A DNA stretch of 64,000 nucleotides from Bacillota bacterium (lineage in GTDB: Bacteria > Bacillota > Clostridia > Christensenellales > SZUA-584). This document shows positions 9,006 to 18,429 of the stretch, piece after piece; position 1 is the first letter of the stretch; the number at the start of each line of letters is the position of its first letter. The stretch covers positions 248,001 through 312,000 of the forward strand of contig JAEWRI010000036.1 of NCBI GenBank assembly GCA_023460085.1. The letters run 5' to 3'. The notes under the pieces are model-generated. The model was given only the letters and a program-made list of their open reading frames with translations, ran no database searches and was not told where the DNA came from. A program made the position numbers and the translations under genes.

Positions 9006-10529
9006 TCAAAGATTCCTCCTCATTTCCCACGCGGACTGCATATCATTTCTGATTTGCCTGTACAATGAATAGGTTTTGAAATACTGTTCGTGTTTTTCTA
9101 AACATGGCTCGTATACGCACTCTATCCTCACCATTTTTTCTATCGCCTCAATATAGGACTGATAATAACCAATGCCCACCGCAGCCACGATACTGGCTCC
9201 TAGAGAGGTGGAATCCTTTTCCTCCGGTACAAAAGCCTTGACGCCGCAGATATCCGATATAATCTGGCAGAGCACCTTGCTGTTGCTGCTCCCCCCGGCA
9301 AGCGTAATATCCACCAGTTCCACAGGCACGGACGAATAACAATCCAACATCGCAAATCCAATGCCCTCATAGATCGCCCGCAGCATATCCTCTTTTCGGG
9401 TATTCATCCCGATCCCAAAAAACTGAGCCCGCGCGCCGATGCTCAGAAACGGCGCAGTAACCCCGCAGGAATTAATATACGGGTGGTATATCACCCCGCC
9501 GGAACCAGGTGTTACACCCTCCACAATTTTATCAACCGCATCATACAGTGCTCTCACGGAAAGCGTTTTCTTTTCCTGTGCATAAAAATTGTCCAGGAAC
9601 CACTGATAGTTAATCGCCGCGCCCCCTGTATTGTTGACCAGCCTTAATAACCTGTTTTCCACGTAGGCGCTGTTCATGCCCACGTCAGGGGGCTGGAACA
9701 CCGGCTTGTCGTTCACCAGACCATTCAGAAAGGTTGTGCCCAAAACCGAAGTGCCATGCCCTTTTTCCAGCGCTCCTGTACCCAAAATCCCCGCGGGCAT
9801 ATCTCCGATGCCCACCACCACGGGAATTCCCGAAGGGAGGCCCAGTTCTTTTGCCGCCCGTGGCTGCAACCTGCCGGCAATGCTCTCCGGTTCATGGACC
9901 GGCGGAAAAAGGCGTGCGTATTCTTTTACATCATACAGCTCCAATATTTTTTCAGAGTAGCCTCGCTTGCCGACATCCCCGGGGCCCAAAACCGCCTCCG
10001 TAACGTCGGTGCATATATCGCCCGTCAAGCGGTACCGTATCCAATCCTTCATGCTCAGCAGATACTCCGCCGAATCGGGAACCTGCGGATAGCTCTTTTT
10101 CCACCAGCTGAGCAACGGAATCGGCCACCCGGTCAATATCTGCGAACCCGTCAGCTCGAATGTCCTTCCTAATACGCCTGTCTGCTGCCATTCCCCCATC
10201 AGCTTCTTTGTGCGCGAGTCGTTCCACAGCACGGCAGAACCGATCGGCTCGCCATGGCGGTCGATAAAAAGCGTTCCCGACATGTACGAGGTAACAGAAA
10301 TACAGGCGACACTCAGGTCTTCAGACTGTTTCTTGGCAAGCAAAGACCGGGTCGCCTCCGCCACTGATTGATAGGTCTCCTCAGGATCGGCCTCTATCAG
10401 ATCGGGATTCCCGGTAACGAGCGGAACACATTTCCTGCGCTCAATTCCCCGGCATCTTCCGGAAAAATCAATCAGCATGATTTTCAGTTCCGTGGTTCCC
10501 CTGTCAATGCTTAAGATAACATCCTTCAT
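9006..10529 (-). CDS. FGGY-family sugar kinase (xylulokinase/ribulokinase-like)
   Basis: 507 residues. The family phosphorylates a ketopentose or related polyol with ATP. Seen: N-terminal phosphate-binding segment LSIDRGTTELK, GIGDMPAG with the catalytic Asp region, GTSVLGTT, and the C-terminal ADP-binding loop ITLAGGSSNSK. I use the ATG at 10529, which has GAGG six bases upstream; the ATG at 10541 overlaps the permease gene and has no site. It follows the ABC importer genes by one base, so imported sugar would be phosphorylated directly. Substrate is not decidable; L-ribulose, xylulose or an aldonate are all compatible with the araD-like neighbour. Confidence 0.87.
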   Translation of the reverse strand: MKDVILSIDRGTTELKIMLIDFSGRCRGIERRKCVPLVTGNPDLIEADPEETYQSVAEATRSLLAKKQSEDLSVACISVTSYMSGTLFIDRHGEPIGSAVLWNDSRTKKLMGEWQQTGVLGRTFELTGSQILTGWPIPLLSWWKKSYPQVPDSAEYLLSMKDWIRYRLTGDICTDVTEAVLGPGDVGKRGYSEKILELYDVKEYARLFPPVHEPESIAGRLQPRAAKELGLPSGIPVVVGIGDMPAGILGTGALEKGHGTSVLGTTFLNGLVNDKPVFQPPDVGMNSAYVENRLLRLVNNTGGAAINYQWFLDNFYAQEKKTLSVRALYDAVDKIVEGVTPGSGGVIYHPYINSCGVTAPFLSIGARAQFFGIGMNTRKEDMLRAIYEGIGFAMLDCYSSVPVELVDITLAGGSSNSKVLCQIISDICGVKAFVPEEKDSTSLGASIVAAVGIGYYQSYIEAIEKMVRIECVYEPCLEKHEQYFKTYSLYRQIRNDMQSAWEMRRNL

Positions 10530-10530
10530 T

Positions 10531-11541
10531 TCACGCCTCATCGTTTACGCGTTTCGCCTTTTTCTTTATCGCTCCAAACTGCAGATTAAAATTGTTGATG
10601 ATGACAAAGAACAGCACAATCAGCCCTTCAATTATCTGTCGAATGGATTCCGAAACCTGAATCACCGTTAACAGGCTCACAATATTCGTCAGTATAAACG
10701 CGCCGAGGAAGGTCTTGATCACATTTCCCTTTCCGCCCAAGGGAGATGTCCCTCCCAGAAGTACCGCGGCGATGCTGGGCAGAAGGTAGCTTTCCCCAAT
10801 GCGCACGGCGGCTGTCCCCGTATATCCCAGCAGCATAATACCCGTTATCCCCGTAAGTATTGCTGCAATCGTATAAACCTTTATGGTAACCCCGCTGATA
10901 TTAACGCCGGAAAGCCGCGCCACCTTCAGGTTGGACCCCAGCATGTAGATTTCTCTCCCCAATTTTGTCTTGTATAACATCCAGGTCAATATCGCGATAC
11001 ACACGATCATGATCACAATCGCGCCGGAGAGGGGGCCTATCAGACTGTTGTTGACGATTTCCCCCAGCACATCGGTGCTGATTGCGGCAGGCCTGCCGTT
11101 CGTGATAATCAATATCACGCCCTGCAAAATGCGCTGCATGGCCACCGTCATCACAAGCGGAGGAATGTTGAATTTCACGATCCCAACGCCGTTGATAATT
11201 CCGATGGCAGCGCAGCCCGCTATGACGATGATAACCGACAGCCCCAGCGGAAAACCAGCCTTCAGCAAAGAACAGGTCAGTATGGACGCGCCGCTGATTA
11301 CGCTCGAGACCGACAGATCGATGCCCGCAATCAGAAACACAAGCGTCTGCCCCAGCGCAGCCATTGCCAGAAAGGATGCGATATGAACCAGAGAAAACAG
11401 TTTGCTCGATGATACTGTCAGGGACACAATAAAGAAAATGATCGCCACGCCCAGCAAAACAAGCGTCTGAGAACTGTGTCTTACCCTGTCAGCCAGTCTT
11501 GGCTTTAAGTTATTCTGCACACCCGCTGTATTCGTCGTCAT
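10531..11541 (-). CDS. Ribose-class ABC transporter permease (RbsC family), subunit 2
   Basis: 336 residues with about eight to ten hydrophobic segments and the BPD_transp_2 pattern (IAGIDLSVSSVISGASI, GIVKFNIPPLVMTVAM, VLLGGTSPLGGKG). Carbohydrate-uptake type 2 importers use one or two such permeases with a single double-domain ATPase. The ATG at 11541 shares an A with the TGA of the upstream permease (TGATG), indicating translational coupling; a GTG one codon earlier is possible. Probably pairs with the permease at 11541-12485 as a heterodimer. Confidence 0.9.
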   Translation of the reverse strand: MTTNTAGVQNNLKPRLADRVRHSSQTLVLLGVAIIFFIVSLTVSSSKLFSLVHIASFLAMAALGQTLVFLIAGIDLSVSSVISGASILTCSLLKAGFPLGLSVIIVIAGCAAIGIINGVGIVKFNIPPLVMTVAMQRILQGVILIITNGRPAAISTDVLGEIVNNSLIGPLSGAIVIMIVCIAILTWMLYKTKLGREIYMLGSNLKVARLSGVNISGVTIKVYTIAAILTGITGIMLLGYTGTAAVRIGESYLLPSIAAVLLGGTSPLGGKGNVIKTFLGAFILTNIVSLLTVIQVSESIRQIIEGLIVLFFVIINNFNLQFGAIKKKAKRVNDEA

Positions 11542-12485
11542 CACTCCAAACTACCTTTCTTCCTTCTGTTGTTCATCGCAACAGCCAGTAACAGAATCGC
11601 TCCCTGAACGACATAAGTATAGAATCCTGTAATATTCAAATAGAACAATACATTGACCAGCATGCCAACGACCACAGCGCCGGCAACCGCGCCCGACATT
11701 TTGCCTCTGCCGCCGGAGAACGTAACCCCGCCCAGTACAGCTGCCGTAACGGAATTGATGGTCATATCGCTTGCAATCGTTGGATCGCCCGACATCGTAA
11801 TCGCCGATAGCATCAGCCCGGACATTGCCGCGAACACACCGCTGAGAAAAAACGAAATGGCGTATGCCTTATGAACGTTGAGTCCGCTGGAGAACGCCGC
11901 CTTTTTGTTGTCCCCCACCGCGAATATCAGCAATCCTGCCGATGACCTTCGCACGATATACCATATCCCCAGAAAAGCAGCCATCAGTATCAGCGGAACG
12001 GGTATGCCTGCCGCGGTGGATACGAGCGTATAGGCGATATTGGATGGTATTTCTCCGCCCGCCGTTGGCAGCACATACAAAGCGAGCCCTTGAAAAACAA
12101 ACGAAGTGGCCAGCGTAACCACGATCGTCGGCAAGTTGAATTTGCTGATGGTCAGCCCTATCAGCGCATCAATGGCACCGCAAAATACAATGATAACGAC
12201 AATCGCAAAAATATTGCCAGCGAGTCCATGCAGCAGGTTGGTCGCGAACAGGCATGTACTCAGGCTGACCAACGCTCCCAATCCAAAATCCATACCGCCG
12301 ATGATCATCACGCACATCTGTGCCATGCTGATGAATACGTACGGTGATAGCTGCTTTACAAGCCGGGTAAGCGTGGCGCCTGAGAAAAAATTCTGCTGAC
12401 TGAACGCATTTAGGCAGATCATGATCAACATCACGACATATATGGGTATCAAATCCTGGTATTTCTTCGCTATCTTTTTTATCAT
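11541..12485 (-). CDS. Ribose-class ABC transporter permease (RbsC family), subunit 1
   Basis: 314 residues, strongly hydrophobic. Contains IGGMDFGLGALVSLSTC and LGGVTFSGGRGKMSG, the conserved loops of the BPD_transp_2 family, and LTISKFNLPTIVVTLATSF. The ATG at 12485 has GGGAGCG before it and lies 13 bases past the ATPase stop; the longer frame starting at 12518 would overlap that gene and has no homology. Second membrane subunit of the pentose-type importer. Two non-identical permeases in tandem suggest a heterodimeric channel, as in AI-2/rhamnose-type importers. Confidence 0.9.
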   Translation of the reverse strand: MIKKIAKKYQDLIPIYVVMLIMICLNAFSQQNFFSGATLTRLVKQLSPYVFISMAQMCVMIIGGMDFGLGALVSLSTCLFATNLLHGLAGNIFAIVVIIVFCGAIDALIGLTISKFNLPTIVVTLATSFVFQGLALYVLPTAGGEIPSNIAYTLVSTAAGIPVPLILMAAFLGIWYIVRRSSAGLLIFAVGDNKKAAFSSGLNVHKAYAISFFLSGVFAAMSGLMLSAITMSGDPTIASDMTINSVTAAVLGGVTFSGGRGKMSGAVAGAVVVGMLVNVLFYLNITGFYTYVVQGAILLLAVAMNNRRKKGSLE

Positions 12486-12498
12486 TAAAGGCGCTCCC

Positions 12499-13986
12499 TT
12501 ACATCCCCATAATTGCAAAAGTAACCTTGTCTTCCGTCAGGTCATCCCTGTCCAGCTCGACGTGAACCTTTCCTTCATAAAAAATGTACACGCGATCGCT
12601 GATGCCCAACAGTTCGATGGAATCCGTGGACACAAATAAGATACCGACTCCTTGCGCGGCAAGCTCCCTTAAGAACACATAGATTTCGTGTTTAGTGGCG
12701 ATATCGACGCCTCGGGTAGGCTCGTCCATCAGCAATACCTTGTAGTTGGATTTCAGCCACTTGCCCAACACCACTTTTTGTTGATTTCCGCCGCTTAAAT
12801 ACCCCGAAAGCTGCTTCCATGTTTTTTGGTTGATCATCAGCATGGAACGAATATCGTCTAATGATTCTTCTTCTTTTTTCTTGTAAATATGACCGATTAT
12901 ATTAGAAAGCTGTTTGAGTATTACAACACTGAGGTTATCCTCTATCGGCAGGTCCAGTACCAAGCCCTCACTCTTTCGATCCGGCGGGATATACGCAAAC
13001 CCGGATTTGATGGCATGCTCTGCGCTTTTCACCTGGTAAGGCTTCCCCTGGAGTTCAATCTGACCCGATGCAACCCTTTCAAGCCCGAACAGCGTCCTCA
13101 GCAGCATCTCCTGTCCATGTCCTCTAAGTCCTCCCAACCCAACGATCTCCCCGGGATTGATTTGTATGGTGACATCTGTAATATAGTCGTTTGAAATATG
13201 TGTCGTGCTCAATACCGGAATTTGAGCCTTTTGATTATTTTTTTCAGGGAAGATCGTATTAACCGCGTATCCGACCATGCAATCAACCAGTTCTTTTTCG
13301 GAAACGCCCTTTAGGCTTTCATATCGGCCGACAACGCGTCCATCCTTGATGACCAGCGCCTCGTCCGCGATTTTAAAGATTTCCGGTATGCGATGGGATA
13401 CAAAAATGATGGATGTTCCGCCTTCCACCAATAATTTGCACACCTTAAAAAGATGGTCCACTTGCATGGAATCCAAAGCGGACGTCGCCTCGTCCAGTAC
13501 CAGCAGCTTCGGATCCCATGCAAGTGCTTTTGCGATCTCAACAATTTGCTTTTCAGCAATGGTCAGCGAATCCACCGGCCTGCTGGGATCGATATTTTGT
13601 TCCATCATTGAGAGCAGAAACAGGGCCTTTTCCTTTATGCTTTTTCTTGTATGCTGAATCGCTTTGTTGCCTATGCATATATTCTCAGCCACGGAGAGAT
13701 TTCCGAACAGCGTAAGCTCCTGATGAACCACCGCGATGCCACGCCTTAACGCCTGGGACGGGTGCGTCCATAATATAGGGGAATCGTCAATCAGGATGTT
13801 ACCTTCATCTGCCTTCACCAGACCGCCGATGATGTTAATCAACGTGGATTTACCCGCCCCATTCTCTCCCACCAGCGCGAGCACCTTTCCTGCATGGATC
13901 TGCATTGAGACATCATCAAGCGCCTTCATAAGTCCGTAACGTTTGGTAACATTCTTTGCCGACAGTATCACTTTGGGTTGTTCCAT
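12499..13986 (-). CDS. Sugar ABC transporter ATP-binding protein, RbsA/MglA type (two ATPase domains)
   Basis: 495 residues with two ABC domains. The first has Walker A GENGAGKST and Walker B LLVLDEATSALD; the second has the signature LSGGNQQKVVLGKW and Walker B VLLMDEPTRGVD. The second domain has a degenerate Walker A (LGGLRGHGQE), as is normal in this family. It powers the ribose-class importer on the cytoplasmic face. The ATG at 13986 has AGGTGG four to five bases upstream; the ATG at 14007 has none. Binding protein upstream, permeases downstream. Confidence 0.93.
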   Translation of the reverse strand: MEQPKVILSAKNVTKRYGLMKALDDVSMQIHAGKVLALVGENGAGKSTLINIIGGLVKADEGNILIDDSPILWTHPSQALRRGIAVVHQELTLFGNLSVAENICIGNKAIQHTRKSIKEKALFLLSMMEQNIDPSRPVDSLTIAEKQIVEIAKALAWDPKLLVLDEATSALDSMQVDHLFKVCKLLVEGGTSIIFVSHRIPEIFKIADEALVIKDGRVVGRYESLKGVSEKELVDCMVGYAVNTIFPEKNNQKAQIPVLSTTHISNDYITDVTIQINPGEIVGLGGLRGHGQEMLLRTLFGLERVASGQIELQGKPYQVKSAEHAIKSGFAYIPPDRKSEGLVLDLPIEDNLSVVILKQLSNIIGHIYKKKEEESLDDIRSMLMINQKTWKQLSGYLSGGNQQKVVLGKWLKSNYKVLLMDEPTRGVDIATKHEIYVFLRELAAQGVGILFVSTDSIELLGISDRVYIFYEGKVHVELDRDDLTEDKVTFAIMGM

Positions 13987-14057
13987 ATTTCCACCTATAC
14001 CGGACATCGGTTACTCTCCTTTAAGCCGATTGAGCAAAAGAACTAATGCTGCAACTA

Positions 14058-15137
14058 TCAGTTAAAATAGGCGTCGATTTCTTCCTGCGTAATCTTGTCA
14101 AACGCAAACTGTTCGTCCGAAGCATCCGCATTGTACCATTCATCGATATTGTCGTTGGTCATCACCGGAATATCAATGACGACATCAGCAGGAACCGCTT
14201 CTCCATTCAAAGCCCTGATTCCGGCATTGAACGCGATTCGGCCGATATAGACCGGGCATACCGGAGCACAGCATGTCAAGCCGCTGTCAATCTTGTCGTG
14301 CCATACTTTGATCATCCCGTACATGGCTTCGCCCGAAACCGGTATCATATCCATGTTATTCTTCTCCAGCACGTTGATAACACCAACCGCGGACGGTCCG
14401 CCGTCTGCCCAAACGCCATCGATTTGCGGGAATGCGGTTACCCACGCCTGCATCTTCTCTTCGGCAAGGGACTGTTCCCATTCAGCGGGAGCATCGGCAA
14501 GCACTTTGATGTTCGGGTTTGCCGCAAAAACTTCCTGCGCGCCTGCCCATCTGTCAGCAGCGATCTGATTGCCGGACAGACCGGTCAGACAAACTACGTT
14601 ACCCGTACCAATCTTGTCTACCAGGAACTGAGCCATAATCTTGCCCCATTCCTTCTGATCGACGTATACTCTCGACGTTACAACCTCCGGATCATCCACA
14701 ATACAATTGTAGCTGATCACCACAATGCCAGCTTCCTTTGCCGTCTTCAGCGTAGGATTAAGGCCTGTGGCAGAGCTTGCATCCACCAGGATAATATCGT
14801 AATCCTGGTCTATAAAGTTCTCGAGCTGCGTAATCTGATCTGCGGTCTTCCCGTCAGCATTCGCGATATTAAACTCGATCTCTCCGTCATACTCGTCAAT
14901 AGCAGCCTGAAGTTCATCAATGGTCTGGATTTGCCAGGGAATCGCGAGACTGAATGTGGAAAGCGCAACCTTGATCGGCTCCGCAGCTCCTGTCGTCTCG
15001 GTTGTCTGATCTGAACTCGTCTGCTGAGCCGACTCGCTGGAACCGGATTCTCCCGAAGGTGCGTTTGTGCCGGCGCACCCGGCTAAGAAAGAACATACGA
15101 CCAGTAAACATACGAGCACTACACCAATCTTCTTCAT
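14058..15137 (-). CDS. Periplasmic-type sugar-binding lipoprotein (RbsB-like, Peripla_BP_4)
   Basis: 359 residues. Signal: MKKIG, hydrophobic core, lipobox FLAGC with lipidated Cys21, then a Ser/Gly/Thr linker. Mature region shows the ribose-binding fold: KVALSTFSLAIPW, LVDASSATGLNPTLKTAKEAGI, VCLTGLSGNQIAADRW and DGVWADGGPSAVGVI. It captures a monosaccharide and feeds the two RbsC-type permeases. First gene of the operon, with AAAGGAG before the ATG and a near-consensus promoter with embedded operator at 15190-15218. Confidence 0.9.
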   Translation of the reverse strand: MKKIGVVLVCLLVVCSFLAGCAGTNAPSGESGSSESAQQTSSDQTTETTGAAEPIKVALSTFSLAIPWQIQTIDELQAAIDEYDGEIEFNIANADGKTADQITQLENFIDQDYDIILVDASSATGLNPTLKTAKEAGIVVISYNCIVDDPEVVTSRVYVDQKEWGKIMAQFLVDKIGTGNVVCLTGLSGNQIAADRWAGAQEVFAANPNIKVLADAPAEWEQSLAEEKMQAWVTAFPQIDGVWADGGPSAVGVINVLEKNNMDMIPVSGEAMYGMIKVWHDKIDSGLTCCAPVCPVYIGRIAFNAGIRALNGEAVPADVVIDIPVMTNDNIDEWYNADASDEQFAFDKITQEEIDAYFN

Positions 15138-15185
15138 GCCAAAGCTCCTTTTTTGTAATTACCATACACACCTGTATGATTGTAC

Positions 15186-15218
15186 TGATAGTATATACTA
15201 TACATATTATCATTTCAA
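15186..15218 (-). promoter_or_regulatory. Promoter with embedded palindromic GntR operator, transporter operon
   Basis: Minus-strand TTGAAA (15213-15218) and TATACT (15190-15195) are 17 bases apart. The -10 lies in TGATAGTATATACTA (15186-15200), whose core ATAGTATATACTAT (15188-15201) is a perfect 14-base palindrome. The same motif with one change covers the -10 of the GntR gene. The binding-protein ATG is about 50 bases downstream. Confidence 0.7.
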
Positions 15219-15358
15219 TTTGTATTTGCAATAGGCTTGGGCTATTATTTTAACCCACTGGCAACACCCTCTCAGACTCTTCACTAAGGTTGCGCGGCGA
15301 ACACCCTTGCGAAGCCTTTGTACTCCTTTGACGAGAGCCTTATTCAAATCGTCAGAAC

Positions 15359-15383
15359 AAAAAAAGATGCAGATTGTGCATCT
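15359..15383 (-). terminator. Intrinsic terminator reading leftward
   Basis: On the minus strand AGATGCA, a five-base loop, TGCATCT, then seven T residues. It would stop transcription arriving from the citrate synthase gene about 320 bases upstream. The remaining 15384-15705 stretch holds no convincing gene: only AT-rich sequence with short motifs (GTTATCAAAATGCTATCA) that resemble the repeat edges near 40.5 and 58.6 kb. Confidence 0.6.
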
Positions 15384-15705
15384 CTCTTGCCCTCAACAGG
15401 GTATTGCCATCATGTATGTGCGATTCCTTTTCATAGTCTTTTGTTATTATCCAGCACAATATACCTGCTATCCACGAAAACCGCACAATTATCATCGCAT
15501 GCTCTATTTGATACCAGTTATCCACCTCCAACGACGTTCGCTGTTCTTCTGTTATCAAAATGCTATCAATGTGCTGCTATCATCCCTATTAAAATACTTG
15601 CATCTGTGAATTATTATACTCGCTTTTTTCACTACCATAATTTAGTATAATGAAGGCATCGGTATTTTAATACGCTAAACTGCAGGTTAATTCCGTATTC
15701 AGGGT

Positions 15706-17067
15706 TTATCTGCTGGCCAGGGGAGCATATCCCATTTCGGGTTGAGCAGGCTTATACGCCGGCCTAATGATCTTGCTCCCCGGCGTTGTAAGCTCCTCTA
15801 TGCGGTGGGCGCACCACCCGGCCACCCGTGAAATGCAGAACATCGGCGTAAAGAGTTCATCCGGTATCCCCAATGTTCTATAGGTAATGCCGGAATATAA
15901 ATCCACGTTGGCGCACAGATTGATGCTGTTCCCCTTATTGCGGCGCAGCACTTGGGGTGCCAGTTCCTCTACATGGCAAGCGATCTTGAACTCGCTTTCA
16001 TGTTCGGTGCCTATGGCCAGTCCCGCAAGACGGCTTTTGAGCATTCTTGCGCGCGGATCACTCAGCGTATAGACGGCGTGGCCGATCCCGTAGATCAGAC
16101 CGGTTCCATCGCCAGCTTCCCTATGGACGATCTTCTCCAGCACGGTTTGTATCTCGTCCTTATCGTCAGGATCCTTAACATTGCATTTAATATTGTCCAG
16201 CATATCCGTCACTTTGCGGTTCGCGCCTCCATGACGAAATCCCTTCAGCGAACCGATCCCGGCGGCGATAGCCGAGTAAGTGTCTGTCAGCGCTGATGTG
16301 AGGGTCCTTACGGCAAACGACGAATTGTTGCCGCCGCCATGGTCCGCATGGAGAACCATGCAAAGATCGAGAAGCCGCGCTTCATCCTCCGCATATCGTT
16401 GGTCGGAACGCAGCATCAGCAATATGTTTTCAGCCAGTGAGCGGTTGGCATCCGGCTTGTAGAAATGCATGTTTTTGTTGTCTATCGCATACAGCTTTGA
16501 CTCATAGGCCGCAACCATCATCTTGGGGAGCGTTGCGATCAGCTTTACGGATTGGCGCATCACGTTCTCTATCGTTTGATCCTCTGCCCTGGAGTCATAG
16601 CTGTACAGCGCCAATACCGAACGGGCCAGAATATTCATAATATTATCGGAAGGTGAACGCATGATGATATCATGAATAAAGTTTTTTGGCAGTTCCCCTT
16701 CCATCGCAAGCATCGCATGAAACTCGGCCAGTTCCGCCGCATCGGGCAATTCGCCTGTCAGGAGCAAGTATACGGCTTCTTCAAATCCAAAGCGGTTTTC
16801 CGATATGAAGCCGTTCACGATATCGTCCAAGTCATATCCCCGATAAACCAAGCGCCCATCGACAGGGGCGCGTTCCCCTTCGTTGAGGACGTAGCCGTGC
16901 ACGTTGCACAGTCGGGTAAGCCCCGCTATTACGCCCGTACCGTCCGCGTTCCGAAGCCCCTGCTTCACCTGATATCGAGAGTATTCCATCACATCAAAGC
17001 CGCTGTTCTTCAGGCTCTTTTCACACAAAGACATTACCGTTTTGTCCAACTCACTGTTATTTCCCAT
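15706..17067 (-). CDS. Citrate / 2-methylcitrate synthase
   Basis: 453 residues, type common in Clostridia. Condenses acetyl-CoA (or propionyl-CoA) with oxaloacetate. Catalytic regions visible: VLHADHGGGNNSSF with the first active-site His, FRHGGANRKV (second His) and GIGHAVYTLSDPRA; the third catalytic residue (Asp) lies in the SEFKIACHVEE part. GAGGGGGTAAATGT precedes the ATG. It is last in the long co-directional run, 18 bases after an FGGY kinase. In an anaerobe it would supply 2-oxoglutarate for glutamate synthesis, or methylcitrate for propionate use; no aconitase or lyase is in view to decide. Confidence 0.9.
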   Translation of the reverse strand: MGNNSELDKTVMSLCEKSLKNSGFDVMEYSRYQVKQGLRNADGTGVIAGLTRLCNVHGYVLNEGERAPVDGRLVYRGYDLDDIVNGFISENRFGFEEAVYLLLTGELPDAAELAEFHAMLAMEGELPKNFIHDIIMRSPSDNIMNILARSVLALYSYDSRAEDQTIENVMRQSVKLIATLPKMMVAAYESKLYAIDNKNMHFYKPDANRSLAENILLMLRSDQRYAEDEARLLDLCMVLHADHGGGNNSSFAVRTLTSALTDTYSAIAAGIGSLKGFRHGGANRKVTDMLDNIKCNVKDPDDKDEIQTVLEKIVHREAGDGTGLIYGIGHAVYTLSDPRARMLKSRLAGLAIGTEHESEFKIACHVEELAPQVLRRNKGNSINLCANVDLYSGITYRTLGIPDELFTPMFCISRVAGWCAHRIEELTTPGSKIIRPAYKPAQPEMGYAPLASR

Positions 17068-17085
17068 ACATTTACCCCCTCGTTT

Positions 17086-18417
17086 TCATAGCAAACAGAC
17101 TGATTGATTTCCTGCCATCATCGCCAATTTTACATTACCGAGGATAGTACAGTTGTCTTTATATACAAACCTTTTCCCTTTGAACAATCGTTCCTTCATC
17201 TCAATCACTTCCGGTGTCGCCATGCCGCCCGTGATGGCGATCTCGTCCGACACATTTACGCTGTCAGGAACCGCCGCAAGCGTCGCGGCCATGTGCTCAT
17301 TCATGCTTTCGAGCAAAGAGCAGAGCATTTCCTCGCGCGTTGATTCCAGCGTCAATCCCCTGAAGGTTCCCCGTCTGACCTCCAGGCTCTGCCTGTCCCC
17401 CGCAAAGTACGGATCGCAGGATACCGTAGAGGCCACACCAGATCGAATACAGGTTTTCAGGTATTCGTTGTAGAACTCATCGGCAGTCATCTCCCGGCAC
17501 AACTGCTTCCGGAACCATTCAAGGCCGAATCCCCCCACCATGGTGGAGTAGCACTGCCATAAGCCCTCGATCGCCGACTTACGAAGATAATAGCAGGGAT
17601 TCGTGACCGGCTCATGGGTCAGCACGGAAATCATCTCGCTGCTGCCGCATACGTTGAGCGCCATACCGGTTCTTACGCACTCCGCACCGACCAGAGCAGA
17701 GGCGATATCGTTGGTGCCAAGCGCGACAGGGATGCCTGCCTTCAGGCCGCACATGCTTGCGATTTGGGGATTAAGCGTTCCCAGTATACTGCCCGCGGGT
17801 TGGATCGGCGGCAGCAAGTTCTTGTTGATCTCTAAAGCGGAGAGAATCTCCTCTGACCACCCATTGGAGGCCACCGTCCGGTACATGCCGGTCATGGAGG
17901 CGTTCACCGGGTCGGTCGCAACTACGCCCGTCATCAGCGCATAGAGCCAGGTAGGCAGATGCGCGTAGGTCTTCACATTTCGCATTACATCCGGCCGGTT
18001 GTTCATCATCCATTTGAGCGTGGTCACCGACGCCCCGCCCACAAACGGCAGTATGCCGGTGATTCTTTGGAACCTCCCCGCCCCGAAGTTCTCGACGATC
18101 CATCTGCTTTCCGCCTTCGCCCGCCTGTCCAGATGGGTGATGACGGGGTATTGCATTTCACCGCTCCCGTCCAAATACACGCCGGAAGGCGAGAAAGCAC
18201 AGAACGCAACCAGTTCGATCTCACGGATGATATCCGAAAAATCGGCAGCCCCCTTCTTCAGTGCTTCCAGCAGACGCGCAGGCTCCATCTCCACTTTGTC
18301 GGCGTCATAAACGTGGTAATCATAGGCGTGGGATGTGCTGCGCAGGATGTTCAAGCGATCATCAACCACAGCCAGCTTCAGGGACGAGGTCCCGAAATCC
18401 AGCGATAATATCTTCAT
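17086..18417 (-). CDS. FGGY-family carbohydrate kinase
   Basis: 443 residues, short for the family (usually 480-520). N-terminal LSLDFGTSSLKLAVVD is the first phosphate loop; LGTNDIASALVGAE carries the catalytic Asp region; the ADP loop appears as IAITGGMATPEV. The C-terminus ends soon after, which explains the length. The sugar or polyol substrate is unknown and no transporter specific for it is adjacent. AGGAAAAAGCT precedes the ATG. It lies 12 bases after the M29 peptidase gene within the amino-acid module, an unexpected neighbour for a sugar kinase. Confidence 0.8.
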   Translation of the reverse strand: MKILSLDFGTSSLKLAVVDDRLNILRSTSHAYDYHVYDADKVEMEPARLLEALKKGAADFSDIIREIELVAFCAFSPSGVYLDGSGEMQYPVITHLDRRAKAESRWIVENFGAGRFQRITGILPFVGGASVTTLKWMMNNRPDVMRNVKTYAHLPTWLYALMTGVVATDPVNASMTGMYRTVASNGWSEEILSALEINKNLLPPIQPAGSILGTLNPQIASMCGLKAGIPVALGTNDIASALVGAECVRTGMALNVCGSSEMISVLTHEPVTNPCYYLRKSAIEGLWQCYSTMVGGFGLEWFRKQLCREMTADEFYNEYLKTCIRSGVASTVSCDPYFAGDRQSLEVRRGTFRGLTLESTREEMLCSLLESMNEHMAATLAAVPDSVNVSDEIAITGGMATPEVIEMKERLFKGKRFVYKDNCTILGNVKLAMMAGNQSVCLL

Positions 18418-18429
18418 AGCTTTTTCCTT

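Noticed and set aside
15384..15705. A regulatory RNA or short gene after citrate synthase
   Set aside because: Only AT-rich sequence with motifs resembling the boundary repeats; no ribosome site, conserved peptide or clear fold.
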